Shown here: piece after piece, positions 1-7,192 of the stretch
Position numbering within the stretch: position 1 is the stretch's first letter
Layout of the letters: each line of letters opens with the position of its first letter
Assembly: GCA_003488525.1 (NCBI GenBank)
Contig: DNLG01000156.1
Coordinates: 55,130 to 64,121, forward strand
Source: Bacteroidota bacterium
GTDB taxonomy: Bacteria > Bacteroidota > Ignavibacteria > Kapaibacteriales > Kapaibacteriaceae
Length of the DNA stretch: 8,992 nucleotides
Direction of reading: 5' to 3'
Notes under the pieces: generated by a model
The model's database searches: none
Told to the model about the DNA's origin: nothing
Seen by the model: only the letters and a program-made list of their open reading frames with translations
Program-made: the position numbers and the translations under genes

Positions 1-81
1 GGTAAGACCTCCGCGCAGCTCGGTGCAGCGGCAAAGACCAAACCCTCAACCATGGAGCGCCTGCGCAATGCCCTCAAGTAG
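1..81 (+). CDS. uppS: Isoprenyl transferase (undecaprenyl diphosphate synthase), C-terminal end only
   Basis: Frame 1 is open from the left edge and stops at a TAG at 79-81, giving the last 26 residues of a gene that begins outside the window. The visible tail begins GKTSAQL, which matches the conserved C-terminal end (RRFGKTSxQ) of Bacteroidota and Chlorobi isoprenyl transferases. UppS condenses isopentenyl diphosphate onto farnesyl diphosphate to make the lipid carrier for peptidoglycan and O-antigen. After the motif there is a basic extension of 19 residues ending MERLRNALK. The position immediately before bamA is the usual uppS place in this group. Its end overlaps the preferred bamA start by 14 nt. 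The call rests on a very short motif plus context; the catalytic part is not visible. Confidence 0.7.
   Translation, partial: GKTSAQLGAAAKTKPSTMERLRNALK
54..57 (+). promoter_or_regulatory. Possible ribosome binding site for bamA
   Basis: GGAG lies 10 nt before the ATG at 68, inside the end of the upstream gene. It supports choosing the ATG at 68 over the ATG at 116, which has no clear Shine-Dalgarno sequence in front. The spacing is slightly long. Confidence 0.4.
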
Positions 82-2479
82 CCGGCCGGGAAGTGAGGCC
101 GAACTGCTTGGTCGCATGCTCTGTGTCCTTACGGCAGTTCTGCTGATATGCGCCGCACCCTTGGCACATGGTCAGGGGGCTGCCCAGCCACGCTATCCGA
201 TCATTGCCGGGATCTCCGTCGACGGCCTAGTTAGCGGAGCGGACATGCAGACCGTCATCTCCTACTCGGGACTGCGCGTCGGACAGGAGGTACGCCCGGA
301 TGACCTCATGACGGCCGTGAAGAATCTCTGGAACCGCCGCACGTTCAAGGACGTCAAGATCGAGCGCGAACGCGAAACGGCGCTCGGAGTGTTTCTTGTC
401 ATCCGCGTCAGTCCGATGCCACGTCTGCGCACGGTAACGGTCACCGGCAATGATGAAGTGTCGATCGAAGACATCAACAAGGCGATCGATCGGCGTAACG
501 GAGATATCATCTCTCCCTATGACGAGTACCTTCTTCGCGAGGCCGTGCGAAAGCTGTACGTCAAGGAGGGGTTGCTCTTTGCTCGCATTGAAACGAAGCT
601 CGTTGCGACCGATTCCCTGAACTTCTACGACCTCGAGTTGCTGATCAAGGAAGGTGTTGAGTTCAAGGTCCGCTCGATCGTTGTCGATGGAAATGAACGC
701 TATACCGATGCCGAGATCGCTTCAGCATTCTCCGAAACCAAGACGAAAAGCTGGTATGAGTTCTGGGCCTCAGCGGCCTTTGACCAGTCGAAGTACGATG
801 AAGACAAGCTTAAGCTGGCTTCGTGGTTTCGCGAACGGGGCTTGATGGATGCCGAGATCCTTGACGACACGGTGATCTATGATGAAGCGAACGAAGCGGT
901 CGACATCCGGCTGACGATCAAAGAAGGCAAGCCCGTCTACATCCGCTCGGTAAAGTTCACGGGTAACACCATCTATCCGGAAGCTCTGATGCTGCCGCGC
1001 CTGCGTGTCGAGACGGGGGAAGTGTACAACGAGACGAAATTCTTCCAGAATCTGCAGGTCAACGAGGATCAGTCGGACGTCACATCGCTCTATGCCGATA
1101 ACGGATATCTGGCATGCAGGATGGAGCCGGAGTTTACCCGAGCCACGGACGACAGCATCGACATTATCATCCGTGTAGTCGAAGGTGAGCAGTATACCAT
1201 CCGCCGCATTGAGATCAGCGGCAATACCAAGACCCGTGACAAGGTCATCCAGCGTGAGCTGTATCTGCGCCCCGGTGACTACTTCAACCGGTCGGCACTG
1301 ATCCGCAGCGTACGTGGTCTTGGCGTGCTGAACTTCTTTAATCCTGAGGCGCTCAAGCCGAACGTCCAACCGGTGGACAAGACGAAGGTGGACGTTGTTC
1401 TTAAGGTCGAGGAACGTTCAACCGATACGTTCAACGCATCGGTCGGTTTTGCCGGCGCATTCGGTCTGACAGGATCGATCGGGATCACGCTGAACAACTT
1501 TGACATCAGCGAGCCGTTTTCCGGCGGCGCCGGACAGGTGCTCGGCTTTCAGTGGGATTTTGGACAGGCCTCCCGGCTGCAGACATTCCAGCTCTCGTTC
1601 ACCGAACCATGGCTGTTTGGTCAGCCAACGTCCATCGGTTTCAACCTCTTCGACACGCAGCAGAACTTCAACTTTGCCATGCGGCGAACCGGCGGACAGA
1701 TCAATCTCGGCCGACGTTTCCGCTGGCCTGATGATTACTTCCGCGGCGACTGGAGTGTTGCGTTTGAGCGCATTGTATCGAACACCAATACGTTCTTTTC
1801 GCGTGAAGGAACGCAGACGGCGCTGACCCTTTCGCAGACGATCTCACGCGTGAGCTTCGACAACATCATCTTCCCCACGGCAGGGTCGAGATTCCTGCTG
1901 TCAACGCGTGCTACCGCAGGAGCACTCGGTATCGGATCGACCGATTTCGGCAAGGTCGGTATCACGTTCGACATCGTCAATCCTCTTCTGACGATCGGCG
2001 GAAATACTCGAATGGTGCTCTTTCTCGGTTCGGAGTTGGGATACGTCGATGGATTCAGGGCCGACACGACCATACCGCCCGGTGAACTCTACTACATGGG
2101 TGGTAACGGGCTGGGCGGGTTTGCCGTAACGCCCCTTCGCGGATATCGCGATAACTCCTTTGCTCCCGTCACCGCCGATGGCAGGCGTCTGCCACCGGGC
2201 GGCCGTCTTCAGGCGCGCTTTGTCACGGAGCTTCGTTTCGCTCTGACGCTCAACCCCTTCCCGATCTATTTGCTTAGTTTTGCCGAGGCCGGAAACGTCT
2301 GGTCGAGTCTACGAACCGCTGATCCGTTCGGTCTGAAACGCTCCGTTGGCTTCGGTCTGCGAATGCTTCTTCAACCGATCGGTCTGCTCGGATTCGACAT
2401 CGGATATGGATTTGACGATGACCCGGCAACACCCGGCACGAGGTCGGGCTGGCAGTTCCACTTCCAGTTCGGACGCTGA
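68..2479 (+). CDS. bamA: Outer-membrane protein assembly factor BamA (Omp85 family)
   Basis: BamA is the central, essential subunit of the machine that folds and inserts beta-barrel proteins into the outer membrane. From the ATG at 68 the protein has 803 residues. A signal peptide ends near residue 35 (hydrophobic core LTAVLLICAAPLA, then AHGQG). Five POTRA domains follow at about 45-116, 118-195, 199-287, 290-373 and 376-448, each ending in a beta strand followed by a turn such as VTGNDE, VDGNERY, FTGNTIY or ISGNTKT. The 16-strand barrel spans about 453-803 and carries FTEPWLFG (511-518), DNIIFPTAG (598-606), YYMGGN (675-680) and the loop-6 signature LRGYRD (690-695). The chain ends QFHFQFGR, a beta-signal whose terminal aromatic residue is followed by Gly-Arg. 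The frame is open further upstream (GTG at 23), but starting at 68 gives a positively charged n-region, whereas the ATG at 116 would give a signal peptide with none. The length is typical. Confidence 0.96.
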   Translation: MPSSSRPGSEAELLGRMLCVLTAVLLICAAPLAHGQGAAQPRYPIIAGISVDGLVSGADMQTVISYSGLRVGQEVRPDDLMTAVKNLWNRRTFKDVKIERERETALGVFLVIRVSPMPRLRTVTVTGNDEVSIEDINKAIDRRNGDIISPYDEYLLREAVRKLYVKEGLLFARIETKLVATDSLNFYDLELLIKEGVEFKVRSIVVDGNERYTDAEIASAFSETKTKSWYEFWASAAFDQSKYDEDKLKLASWFRERGLMDAEILDDTVIYDEANEAVDIRLTIKEGKPVYIRSVKFTGNTIYPEALMLPRLRVETGEVYNETKFFQNLQVNEDQSDVTSLYADNGYLACRMEPEFTRATDDSIDIIIRVVEGEQYTIRRIEISGNTKTRDKVIQRELYLRPGDYFNRSALIRSVRGLGVLNFFNPEALKPNVQPVDKTKVDVVLKVEERSTDTFNASVGFAGAFGLTGSIGITLNNFDISEPFSGGAGQVLGFQWDFGQASRLQTFQLSFTEPWLFGQPTSIGFNLFDTQQNFNFAMRRTGGQINLGRRFRWPDDYFRGDWSVAFERIVSNTNTFFSREGTQTALTLSQTISRVSFDNIIFPTAGSRFLLSTRATAGALGIGSTDFGKVGITFDIVNPLLTIGGNTRMVLFLGSELGYVDGFRADTTIPPGELYYMGGNGLGGFAVTPLRGYRDNSFAPVTADGRRLPPGGRLQARFVTELRFALTLNPFPIYLLSFAEAGNVWSSLRTADPFGLKRSVGFGLRMLLQPIGLLGFDIGYGFDDDPATPGTRSGWQFHFQFGR

Positions 2480-2503
2480 CATTTTTTGTTCACAAACTCA
2501 ACC

Positions 2504-3037
2504 ATGGATTCATTTCACATGATGTTCCGCACGTTTGTTCTGCTTGCCATTCTGGCTATTGCCACGCCCCTTTCCGCCCAAGGATTCAAGATCGGTGTTG
2601 TTAGCGCCGATGTCATCCTGAAAGAGCTACCCGATGCGATCAAGGCGAGCAAGTCTATCGAAGAAGCTGGTCTGAAGATCCGCGACACGCTGCAGATGAT
2701 GCAGAAGGAGTTTGAAACACGCATCGAAAGTTACCGCAAGCAGGAGGCCATGATGACGGCCGAGGCAAAGCGCAAGGAAGAGGAATCACTTGCTGCATAT
2801 CGGCAGCGCTTCCTTCAGTACCAGGAAGAAAAGCTCGGCCAAACGGGCGAGATCGCACGTATGCGCGAAGACCTGCTGGCACCGATCCGCGTGAAGGTCA
2901 GTGAGGCAATCACCGCCGTCGCTAAGGAAGAAAAGATCAATCTTGTGCTCGATAAGATGGGCGGCATCGTGCTCTACAGCGAAGACAAAGCCGATATCAC
3001 CTACAAGGTGCTGGATCGGATGAAGCGCGGCAACTGA
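2504..3037 (+). CDS. Skp/OmpH family periplasmic chaperone, first copy
   Basis: Skp (OmpH) is a trimeric, jellyfish-shaped periplasmic chaperone that carries unfolded outer-membrane proteins to the Bam complex. From the ATG at 2504 the protein has 177 residues, close to the usual size. It has a signal peptide (MMFRTFVLLAILAIATPLSAQ, residues 6-26, given here as one stretch split at MMFRTF / VLLAILAIATPLSAQ), then the first body strand KIGVVSADVILKELP (29-43). A long charged helical hairpin follows at about 44-135 with many Lys, Glu, Gln and Arg residues. The C-terminal body strands are NLVLDKMGGIVLYSEDKADIT (split: NLVLDKMGG 146-154, IVLYSEDKADIT 155-166). The upstream TTG at 2486 and the ATGs at 2519 and 2522 are other possible starts. 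There is no Shine-Dalgarno sequence; the 24-nt leader after bamA is AT-rich, as is common in Bacteroidota. It is cotranscribed with bamA by position. Confidence 0.9.
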   Translation: MDSFHMMFRTFVLLAILAIATPLSAQGFKIGVVSADVILKELPDAIKASKSIEEAGLKIRDTLQMMQKEFETRIESYRKQEAMMTAEAKRKEEESLAAYRQRFLQYQEEKLGQTGEIARMREDLLAPIRVKVSEAITAVAKEEKINLVLDKMGGIVLYSEDKADITYKVLDRMKRGN

Positions 3038-3103
3038 GTCGCAACGTTACTCTCTACACCGCACACCACCATTGCCAATGATCCGTTGATCCCCTCGTAA
3101 ATC

Positions 3104-3107
3104 GGAG
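3104..3107 (+). promoter_or_regulatory. Possible ribosome binding site for the second skp-like gene
   Basis: GGAG within ATCGGAGAAC sits 11 nt before the ATG at 3119. The spacing is long, so the assignment is tentative. Confidence 0.4.
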
Positions 3108-3118
3108 AACACTGCCAT

Positions 3119-3958
3119 ATGACGAAGCGGATCATGCCTTTTCTGATCGTTGCTACGCTTCTGCTGCCGTCGGTTGTGATGGCACAGAAGATCGCCTACG
3201 TTTCCACGGACTTCATTCGTTCGCAGTATGAATCGGCGAAGATGGCCGAGGAGCGCCTGTCGTCCTACGTCGATGAGTGGAAGTCGGACATGGCGCAGAA
3301 ACAGCGCGATATCGATGAGCTCGAAGTTGAGATTCGTAAGAATCGTCTGATCTGGTCCGAGCAGGAGCGGCTTGCCAAAGAGAAGGAGATCGACGAGAAA
3401 CGACGCGAGCGTGATCAGTTCGCGCGCATGAAGTTTGAGCCAGGGGGCGAGTACGACCAGAACGCCGAGGAGCTCATGCAGGCGATCTGGAAGAAGATCT
3501 ACACGGCTATCCAGAAAGTGGCCGCTACGGACGGCTATGACATTGTCTGGGACAAGAGCGTTCAGCCCCTTGTCTACGTCAACGCCAAATACGACATCAC
3601 CGCCAAGGTGATGAAGGAACTGGGAATCGACGCCGGAGACCTGGAGGCCAAGCAGAAAGAGGCCATCGAGGGAGACCCACGAAACAAGCGGATTGAAGAG
3701 CCCCGGAAAAAGAAGTCGCGGAAAACGCCGGCTGCCACGCCGGAGTCGACGCCGTCGACGACTCCCGCACCGGCTCCCACATCGACCGCTCCGACGACTC
3801 CTGCGCCTGTGCCCGATCAGTCCACCACGCCTGTTGTGATGCCCGACGGCACGATGCCGAACGGACTTCCGCCAACAGGGCAGGTGCCTGGCGGCGGACC
3901 CTCACGTAGCATGCCAACCCCTTCCGATACCACAAAGAAGCCCGGCGGTGGTGGATGA
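3119..3958 (+). CDS. Skp/OmpH family periplasmic chaperone, second copy, with Pro/Thr-rich C-terminal tail
   Basis: This is a second OmpH-like protein of 279 residues, about 100 longer than a normal Skp. The signal peptide ends near residue 22 (LLPSVVMA|QK). The Skp fold follows: first strand KIAYVSTDFI (24-33), charged coiled-coil arm from about 38 to 135 with a turn at FEPGGEYDQ (106-114), and closing strands YDIVWDKSVQPLVYVNAKYD (140-159) ending VMKELG (164-169). A basic stretch, RKKKSRK (196-202), then leads into a low-complexity tail: the last 79 residues hold 20 prolines and 16 threonines and end in four glycines. The tail looks disordered and may bind the cell wall or act as a tether; that is inference. 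The gene follows the first copy after 81 bp and its TGA overlaps the lpxD ATG in ATGA. The core call is firm; the tail function is unknown. Confidence 0.88.
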   Translation: MTKRIMPFLIVATLLLPSVVMAQKIAYVSTDFIRSQYESAKMAEERLSSYVDEWKSDMAQKQRDIDELEVEIRKNRLIWSEQERLAKEKEIDEKRRERDQFARMKFEPGGEYDQNAEELMQAIWKKIYTAIQKVAATDGYDIVWDKSVQPLVYVNAKYDITAKVMKELGIDAGDLEAKQKEAIEGDPRNKRIEEPRKKKSRKTPAATPESTPSTTPAPAPTSTAPTTPAPVPDQSTTPVVMPDGTMPNGLPPTGQVPGGGPSRSMPTPSDTTKKPGGGG

Positions 3959-5010
3959 GTGCTACGTTTCCCATGAGCGTCGCACAGATCGCCGAGTTGC
4001 TGGGCCGAACTGCAGGCGGTGGTGCATCGCTCTTGATCACCGGTGTCAATACCATCGAGCTGGCCGGTCCGCACGAGATTTCATTTGTTGGATCGGATGC
4101 GTTTGCAAGACACCTGCCGACATCCCAGGCTGGCTGCCTTATCGTCAGGTCGCAGGACGAGCCTGCCGTGCGGTCGTCAGCGTGGATCGTCAGCCCGGCA
4201 CCATACCAGGATATGGTGGTGCTGATGCGCCTCGTTAACCCGGAATACACGCTCAGCGCAGGCCTGCGCCATGCGACGGCTGTTGTCGATCCATCGGCTG
4301 TGATCGACGAGACAGCGTCCATCGGACCGGGATGTGTCGTCTCCGCTGGATGCGTGATCGGTCCCGGTACGCAGCTTCTGGCAAATGTCGTTCTTTACCC
4401 GAACGTCACGATCGGATCCGACTGCGTGCTGCATGCCGGTGTGACGTGCTATCAAGGAACGGTAATGGCCAACCGCTGTGTGGTTCATGCCTGCAGTGTG
4501 ATCGGCAGTGATGGCTTTGGATACGTTGAGCATGACGATAAACATTTTGAAAAGATCCCTCACGTTGGAACGGTGTCGATCGGCAGCGATGTCGAGATTG
4601 GCTCCAACGTTTCGATCGACCGGGCTGCGATGGGGCAGACGGTGATCGGCGACCGGGTGAAGATCGACAACCTGGTGCAGCTGGCACATGGGGTTGTGAT
4701 CGGTGAGGATACGGCCATTGCCGCGCAGGTTGCTATAGCCGGCGGGACACGGGTCGGACGTCGAAATCGCATCGCCGGTCAGGCAGGTATTGTCGGCCAT
4801 GTGGTAACGGCGGACGACGTTGTGGTATATGCACAGTCGGGTGTAGCGCAGTCGATCGAACGTCCCGGGGCATACTTCGGCTCACCGGCAAAGGAGCATG
4901 GGCTCGCGCTGCGCATTGATGTTGCTCTGCGGCAACTGCCCGAACTTCTGCGTCAGGTGCGCACACTTACGGCGCAGGTTGATGAATTGAAACAGGAACG
5001 AGGATCATGA
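3955..5010 (+). CDS. lpxD: UDP-3-O-acylglucosamine N-acyltransferase LpxD
   Basis: LpxD performs the third step of lipid A synthesis, moving a 3-hydroxyacyl chain from acyl carrier protein to the 2-amino group of UDP-3-O-acyl-glucosamine in the cytoplasm. The 351-residue protein has the normal three parts: an N-terminal uridine-binding domain (about 7-105, with HEISFVGSDAF at 40-50), a left-handed beta-helix of hexapeptide repeats (about 106-300) and a C-terminal helix (about 315-348) that is rich in Leu, Gln and charged residues. The family signatures IGSDGFGY (183-190) and SIDRAAMGQTVIGD (220-233) are present. His245 in VQLAHGVVIG aligns with the catalytic His239 of the E. coli enzyme; most relatives have HN rather than HG there. 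The ATG overlaps the upstream stop by 4 nt. An internal ATG at 3973 is a possible but less likely start. Confidence 0.96.
   Translation: MSATFPMSVAQIAELLGRTAGGGASLLITGVNTIELAGPHEISFVGSDAFARHLPTSQAGCLIVRSQDEPAVRSSAWIVSPAPYQDMVVLMRLVNPEYTLSAGLRHATAVVDPSAVIDETASIGPGCVVSAGCVIGPGTQLLANVVLYPNVTIGSDCVLHAGVTCYQGTVMANRCVVHACSVIGSDGFGYVEHDDKHFEKIPHVGTVSIGSDVEIGSNVSIDRAAMGQTVIGDRVKIDNLVQLAHGVVIGEDTAIAAQVAIAGGTRVGRRNRIAGQAGIVGHVVTADDVVVYAQSGVAQSIERPGAYFGSPAKEHGLALRIDVALRQLPELLRQVRTLTAQVDELKQERGS
4994..5003 (+). promoter_or_regulatory. Ribosome binding site for lpxC-fabZ
   Basis: The purine-rich stretch AGGAACGAGG lies within the end of lpxD; AGGA is 9 nt and GAGG 3 nt before the ATG at 5007. It supports the start at the ATGA overlap. 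Confidence 0.55.
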
Positions 5011-6413
5011 GTACTCGACAGCAAACGCTCGGCGGCTCGGTATCAATGTCTGGTGTCGGTCTGCACACGGGCAGTCTGACAACGATGACCTTTCATCCGG
5101 CATCAGAGAATACCGGATACCGGTTCCGTCGGATCGACCTTCCGGGAAGCCCTGAAATACCGGCAATCGTTGACAACGTTGTCGAGATCGCCCGCGGCAC
5201 GACGATCGCCGTCGGCGAGGCACGTGTCCATACCGTGGAGCACGTACTGGCGGCCCTTGTCGGCATGGGCGTCGATAACTGTATCATCGATCTGACGAAT
5301 AATGAGCCCCCTGTCGGAGACGGATCATCGATGCCGTATGTGGAGATGATCCAGAAGGTGGGCGTGGTCGAACAACAGGCCACGCGACATGAGATCGTCC
5401 TCGATCAGCCGATCCGTTATGTGGATGAGGCACGCGGGACGGAGATCGCGGCTCTGCCCAACGACACATATCGTGTCACGGTGATGGTGGATTATAAGAA
5501 CCCGGCCCTCGGCAGTCAGCATACCGGTCTGTTCGACCTTGCTACGGAGTTCGTGAGCGAGTTTGCTCCGGCCCGGACGTTCTGTTTCCTTCATGAAGTG
5601 GAGGCGCTCTACAAGCAGGGTCTTATTCAAGGGGGCAACCTTGATAACGCCATCGTGATCGTCGACAAAGAGATGTCCGACGAGCAGTTGCGTGCGACGC
5701 TCTCGTCGATGGGAGTGACGGGCAACGCCGTTCTTGGCACGAATGGTATTCTGAACAACAACCAGCTTCGGTATCCCAACGAACCGGCACGGCACAAGCT
5801 GCTCGACATGGTAGGTGATCTTGCGCTGGTGGGTGCGCGTCTGCGCGCGCAGATCCTGGCCGCACGTCCGGGTCATGCGGCCAACATCGAGTTTGCCCGC
5901 AAGGTGCGTCGCATGTATGAAAACAAGCAGCACGTCAAGCGCTATTCGCCGTCGACGATGGAGACGGTGTTCGACATCAACAAGATCCTGACGATGCTTC
6001 CACATCGGTATCCGTTTCTCATGGTCGATAAGATCATCGATTATTCTCCCGATGAGAACCGGATCATCGGCGTGAAGAACATTACGTTCAACGAACCCGA
6101 ATTCATGGGACACTTCCCGAATCGTCCGATCTTTCCGGGCGTGCTGATCATGGAAGCCATGGCACAGACTGGTTGCATGCTGCTGATCTCCAAGGGCATC
6201 GATCCGGAGAAGAAGCTCGTGGTTTTCACAGGGATGAACAATGTCAAGTTTCGCCGTGAGGTTATCCCCGGCGATCAACTCGTGATGGAACTCGAAATGA
6301 CGCGGTTCCGGTTTAATATTTGTCAGCTTGTTGGTAAAGCATACGTCAATGGACAGCTTGCCGCTGAGGCCGAACTTCAGGCAGCTGTGGTCGATCGGGA
6401 GATTGCTTCATGA
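5007..6413 (+). CDS. lpxC-fabZ: Bifunctional UDP-3-O-acyl-N-acetylglucosamine deacetylase / 3-hydroxyacyl-ACP dehydratase (LpxC-FabZ fusion)
   Basis: One 468-residue protein joins two enzymes. The N-terminal LpxC part (about 1-300) removes acetate from UDP-3-O-acyl-GlcNAc, the committed step of lipid A synthesis. Its zinc ligands are visible as His79 in HTVEHVLAAL and His263 and Asp267 in RHKLLD; Glu78 is the likely base and His290 in RPGHAAN the partner acid. The C-terminal FabZ part (about 322-468) dehydrates 3-hydroxyacyl-ACP in fatty acid elongation. It carries LPHRYPFLMVDKI (331-343) and the hot-dog fold site residues His369 in MGHFPN and Glu383 in IMEAMAQ, spaced 14 apart as in E. coli FabZ (His54, Glu68). 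The linker at about 301-321 is short and basic. Both active sites look intact. Such fusions are known across Bacteroidota and Chlorobi. The start overlaps the lpxD stop by 4 nt. Confidence 0.97.
   Translation: MSTRQQTLGGSVSMSGVGLHTGSLTTMTFHPASENTGYRFRRIDLPGSPEIPAIVDNVVEIARGTTIAVGEARVHTVEHVLAALVGMGVDNCIIDLTNNEPPVGDGSSMPYVEMIQKVGVVEQQATRHEIVLDQPIRYVDEARGTEIAALPNDTYRVTVMVDYKNPALGSQHTGLFDLATEFVSEFAPARTFCFLHEVEALYKQGLIQGGNLDNAIVIVDKEMSDEQLRATLSSMGVTGNAVLGTNGILNNNQLRYPNEPARHKLLDMVGDLALVGARLRAQILAARPGHAANIEFARKVRRMYENKQHVKRYSPSTMETVFDINKILTMLPHRYPFLMVDKIIDYSPDENRIIGVKNITFNEPEFMGHFPNRPIFPGVLIMEAMAQTGCMLLISKGIDPEKKLVVFTGMNNVKFRREVIPGDQLVMELEMTRFRFNICQLVGKAYVNGQLAAEAELQAAVVDREIAS
6397..6401 (+). promoter_or_regulatory. 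Ribosome binding site for lpxA
   Basis: GGGAG stands 8 nt before the ATG at 6410, inside the last codons of lpxC-fabZ. The good spacing supports reinitiation at the ATGA junction. Confidence 0.6.
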
Positions 6414-7192
6414 GTCAGGTTACGATCCATCCATCATCGATCGTTTCTTCCAAAGCACGCATCGGGAACAATGTCTCGATCGGTCCTTTCTGCGTTGTCG
6501 AAGACGACGTTGAGATCGGCGACAACACCGAGCTCATCAGTCACGTTGTCCTCGGTAATGGGGCTCGCATTGGCCGTGAAGTGCGTATTCATCCGAATGC
6601 GGTTATCGCCACTGCTCCGCAGGACCTCAAGTATCGCAACGAGCCGACCACGGCGCACATCGGAGACCGTACGGTGATCCGCGAGAGCGTCACTGTCAAC
6701 CGTGGCACGGTCCACAGCTACCAGACACGTGTCGGCAGCGACTGTCTGCTGATGGCCTACGTGCACGTTGCCCACGACTGCGTCGTGGGCGACCACGTGA
6801 TCATGGCCAACGGCGTGCAGCTCGGCGGTCACGTTGAAGTTGGCGACTGGGCGATCCTGGGTGGTCTTACCGGCGTGCATCAATTCTGTCGCATCGGACC
6901 TCACACAATGATCGGTGCGTGTTCACGCGTGGTCAAGGACGTTCCGCCGTTTACGCTCAGTGGCAAGGAGCCCCTTTCTATCGAAGGCATCAATGCCGTT
7001 GGTCTTCGACGCAGAGGTTTTGAAGACGCTACCGTTCGAGCCATCGACGACTTCTACACCGTGTTGCTGCGTAGCGGATTCAACACATCAGATGGTCTGC
7101 GAGCGTATGAATCGGCCTATTCCGAGATCGACCCACAGGTCTCGATGTGCATCGACTTCATCCGTCAGTCCAGGCGCGGCATCTACCGCTGA
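6410..7192 (+). CDS. lpxA: Acyl-ACP--UDP-N-acetylglucosamine O-acyltransferase LpxA
   Basis: LpxA starts lipid A synthesis by placing a 3-hydroxyacyl chain on the 3-hydroxyl of UDP-GlcNAc. The 260-residue protein matches the family length (262 in E. coli). Residues 1 to about 190 are hexapeptide repeats forming the left-handed beta-helix (for example ARIGNN, VEIGDN, ARIGRE, AHIGDR); the rest is the helical C-terminal domain. Conserved stretches include PQDLKY (70-75), RESVTVNRGTV (91-101) and GVHQFC (155-160). His122 in AHDCVVG aligns with catalytic His125 of E. coli. The segment KEPLSIEGINAVGLRRRGF (186-204) resembles Bacteroidota enzymes rather than the E. coli GNHATPFGVNIEG form. Ala170 occupies the place of E. 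coli Gly173, the acyl-chain ruler. The gene is joined to lpxC-fabZ by ATGA and to the next gene by TGATG. Confidence 0.97.
   Translation: MSQVTIHPSSIVSSKARIGNNVSIGPFCVVEDDVEIGDNTELISHVVLGNGARIGREVRIHPNAVIATAPQDLKYRNEPTTAHIGDRTVIRESVTVNRGTVHSYQTRVGSDCLLMAYVHVAHDCVVGDHVIMANGVQLGGHVEVGDWAILGGLTGVHQFCRIGPHTMIGACSRVVKDVPPFTLSGKEPLSIEGINAVGLRRRGFEDATVRAIDDFYTVLLRSGFNTSDGLRAYESAYSEIDPQVSMCIDFIRQSRRGIYR

Noticed and set aside
770..1369. A 199-codon open frame on the minus strand within bamA
   Set aside because: It is opposite the POTRA-coding region, has a low-complexity His/Asp/Val/Leu-rich composition and no start signal.
2485..2496. Inverted repeat TTTGT-TC-ACAAA between bamA and the first skp gene
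   Set aside because: The arms are only 5 nt with a 2-nt centre, too tight for a hairpin, and AT-rich leaders often give such matches by chance. It is not followed by a terminator-like T-run; the T-run lies before it.
3072..3100. Possible promoter TTGCCA-N17-TCGTAA between the two skp genes
   Set aside because: The spacing is ideal but the -10 box matches the consensus poorly, and the gap is only 81 bp within an apparent operon.
3597..4322. A 241-codon open frame on the minus strand, across the second skp gene and lpxD
   Set aside because: It is antisense to two well supported genes, spans their junction and shows no family features.
4270..4860. Apparent periodic repeats in lpxD (and likewise in lpxA)
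   Set aside because: They are the hexapeptide codon repeats of the left-handed beta-helix, not a DNA repeat or CRISPR array.
5325..6278. A 317-codon open frame on the minus strand, opposite lpxC-fabZ
   Set aside because: It lies wholly under a gene with intact catalytic motifs, its product has no recognisable domain and is rich in His, Arg and Asp as expected from reading such codons backwards.
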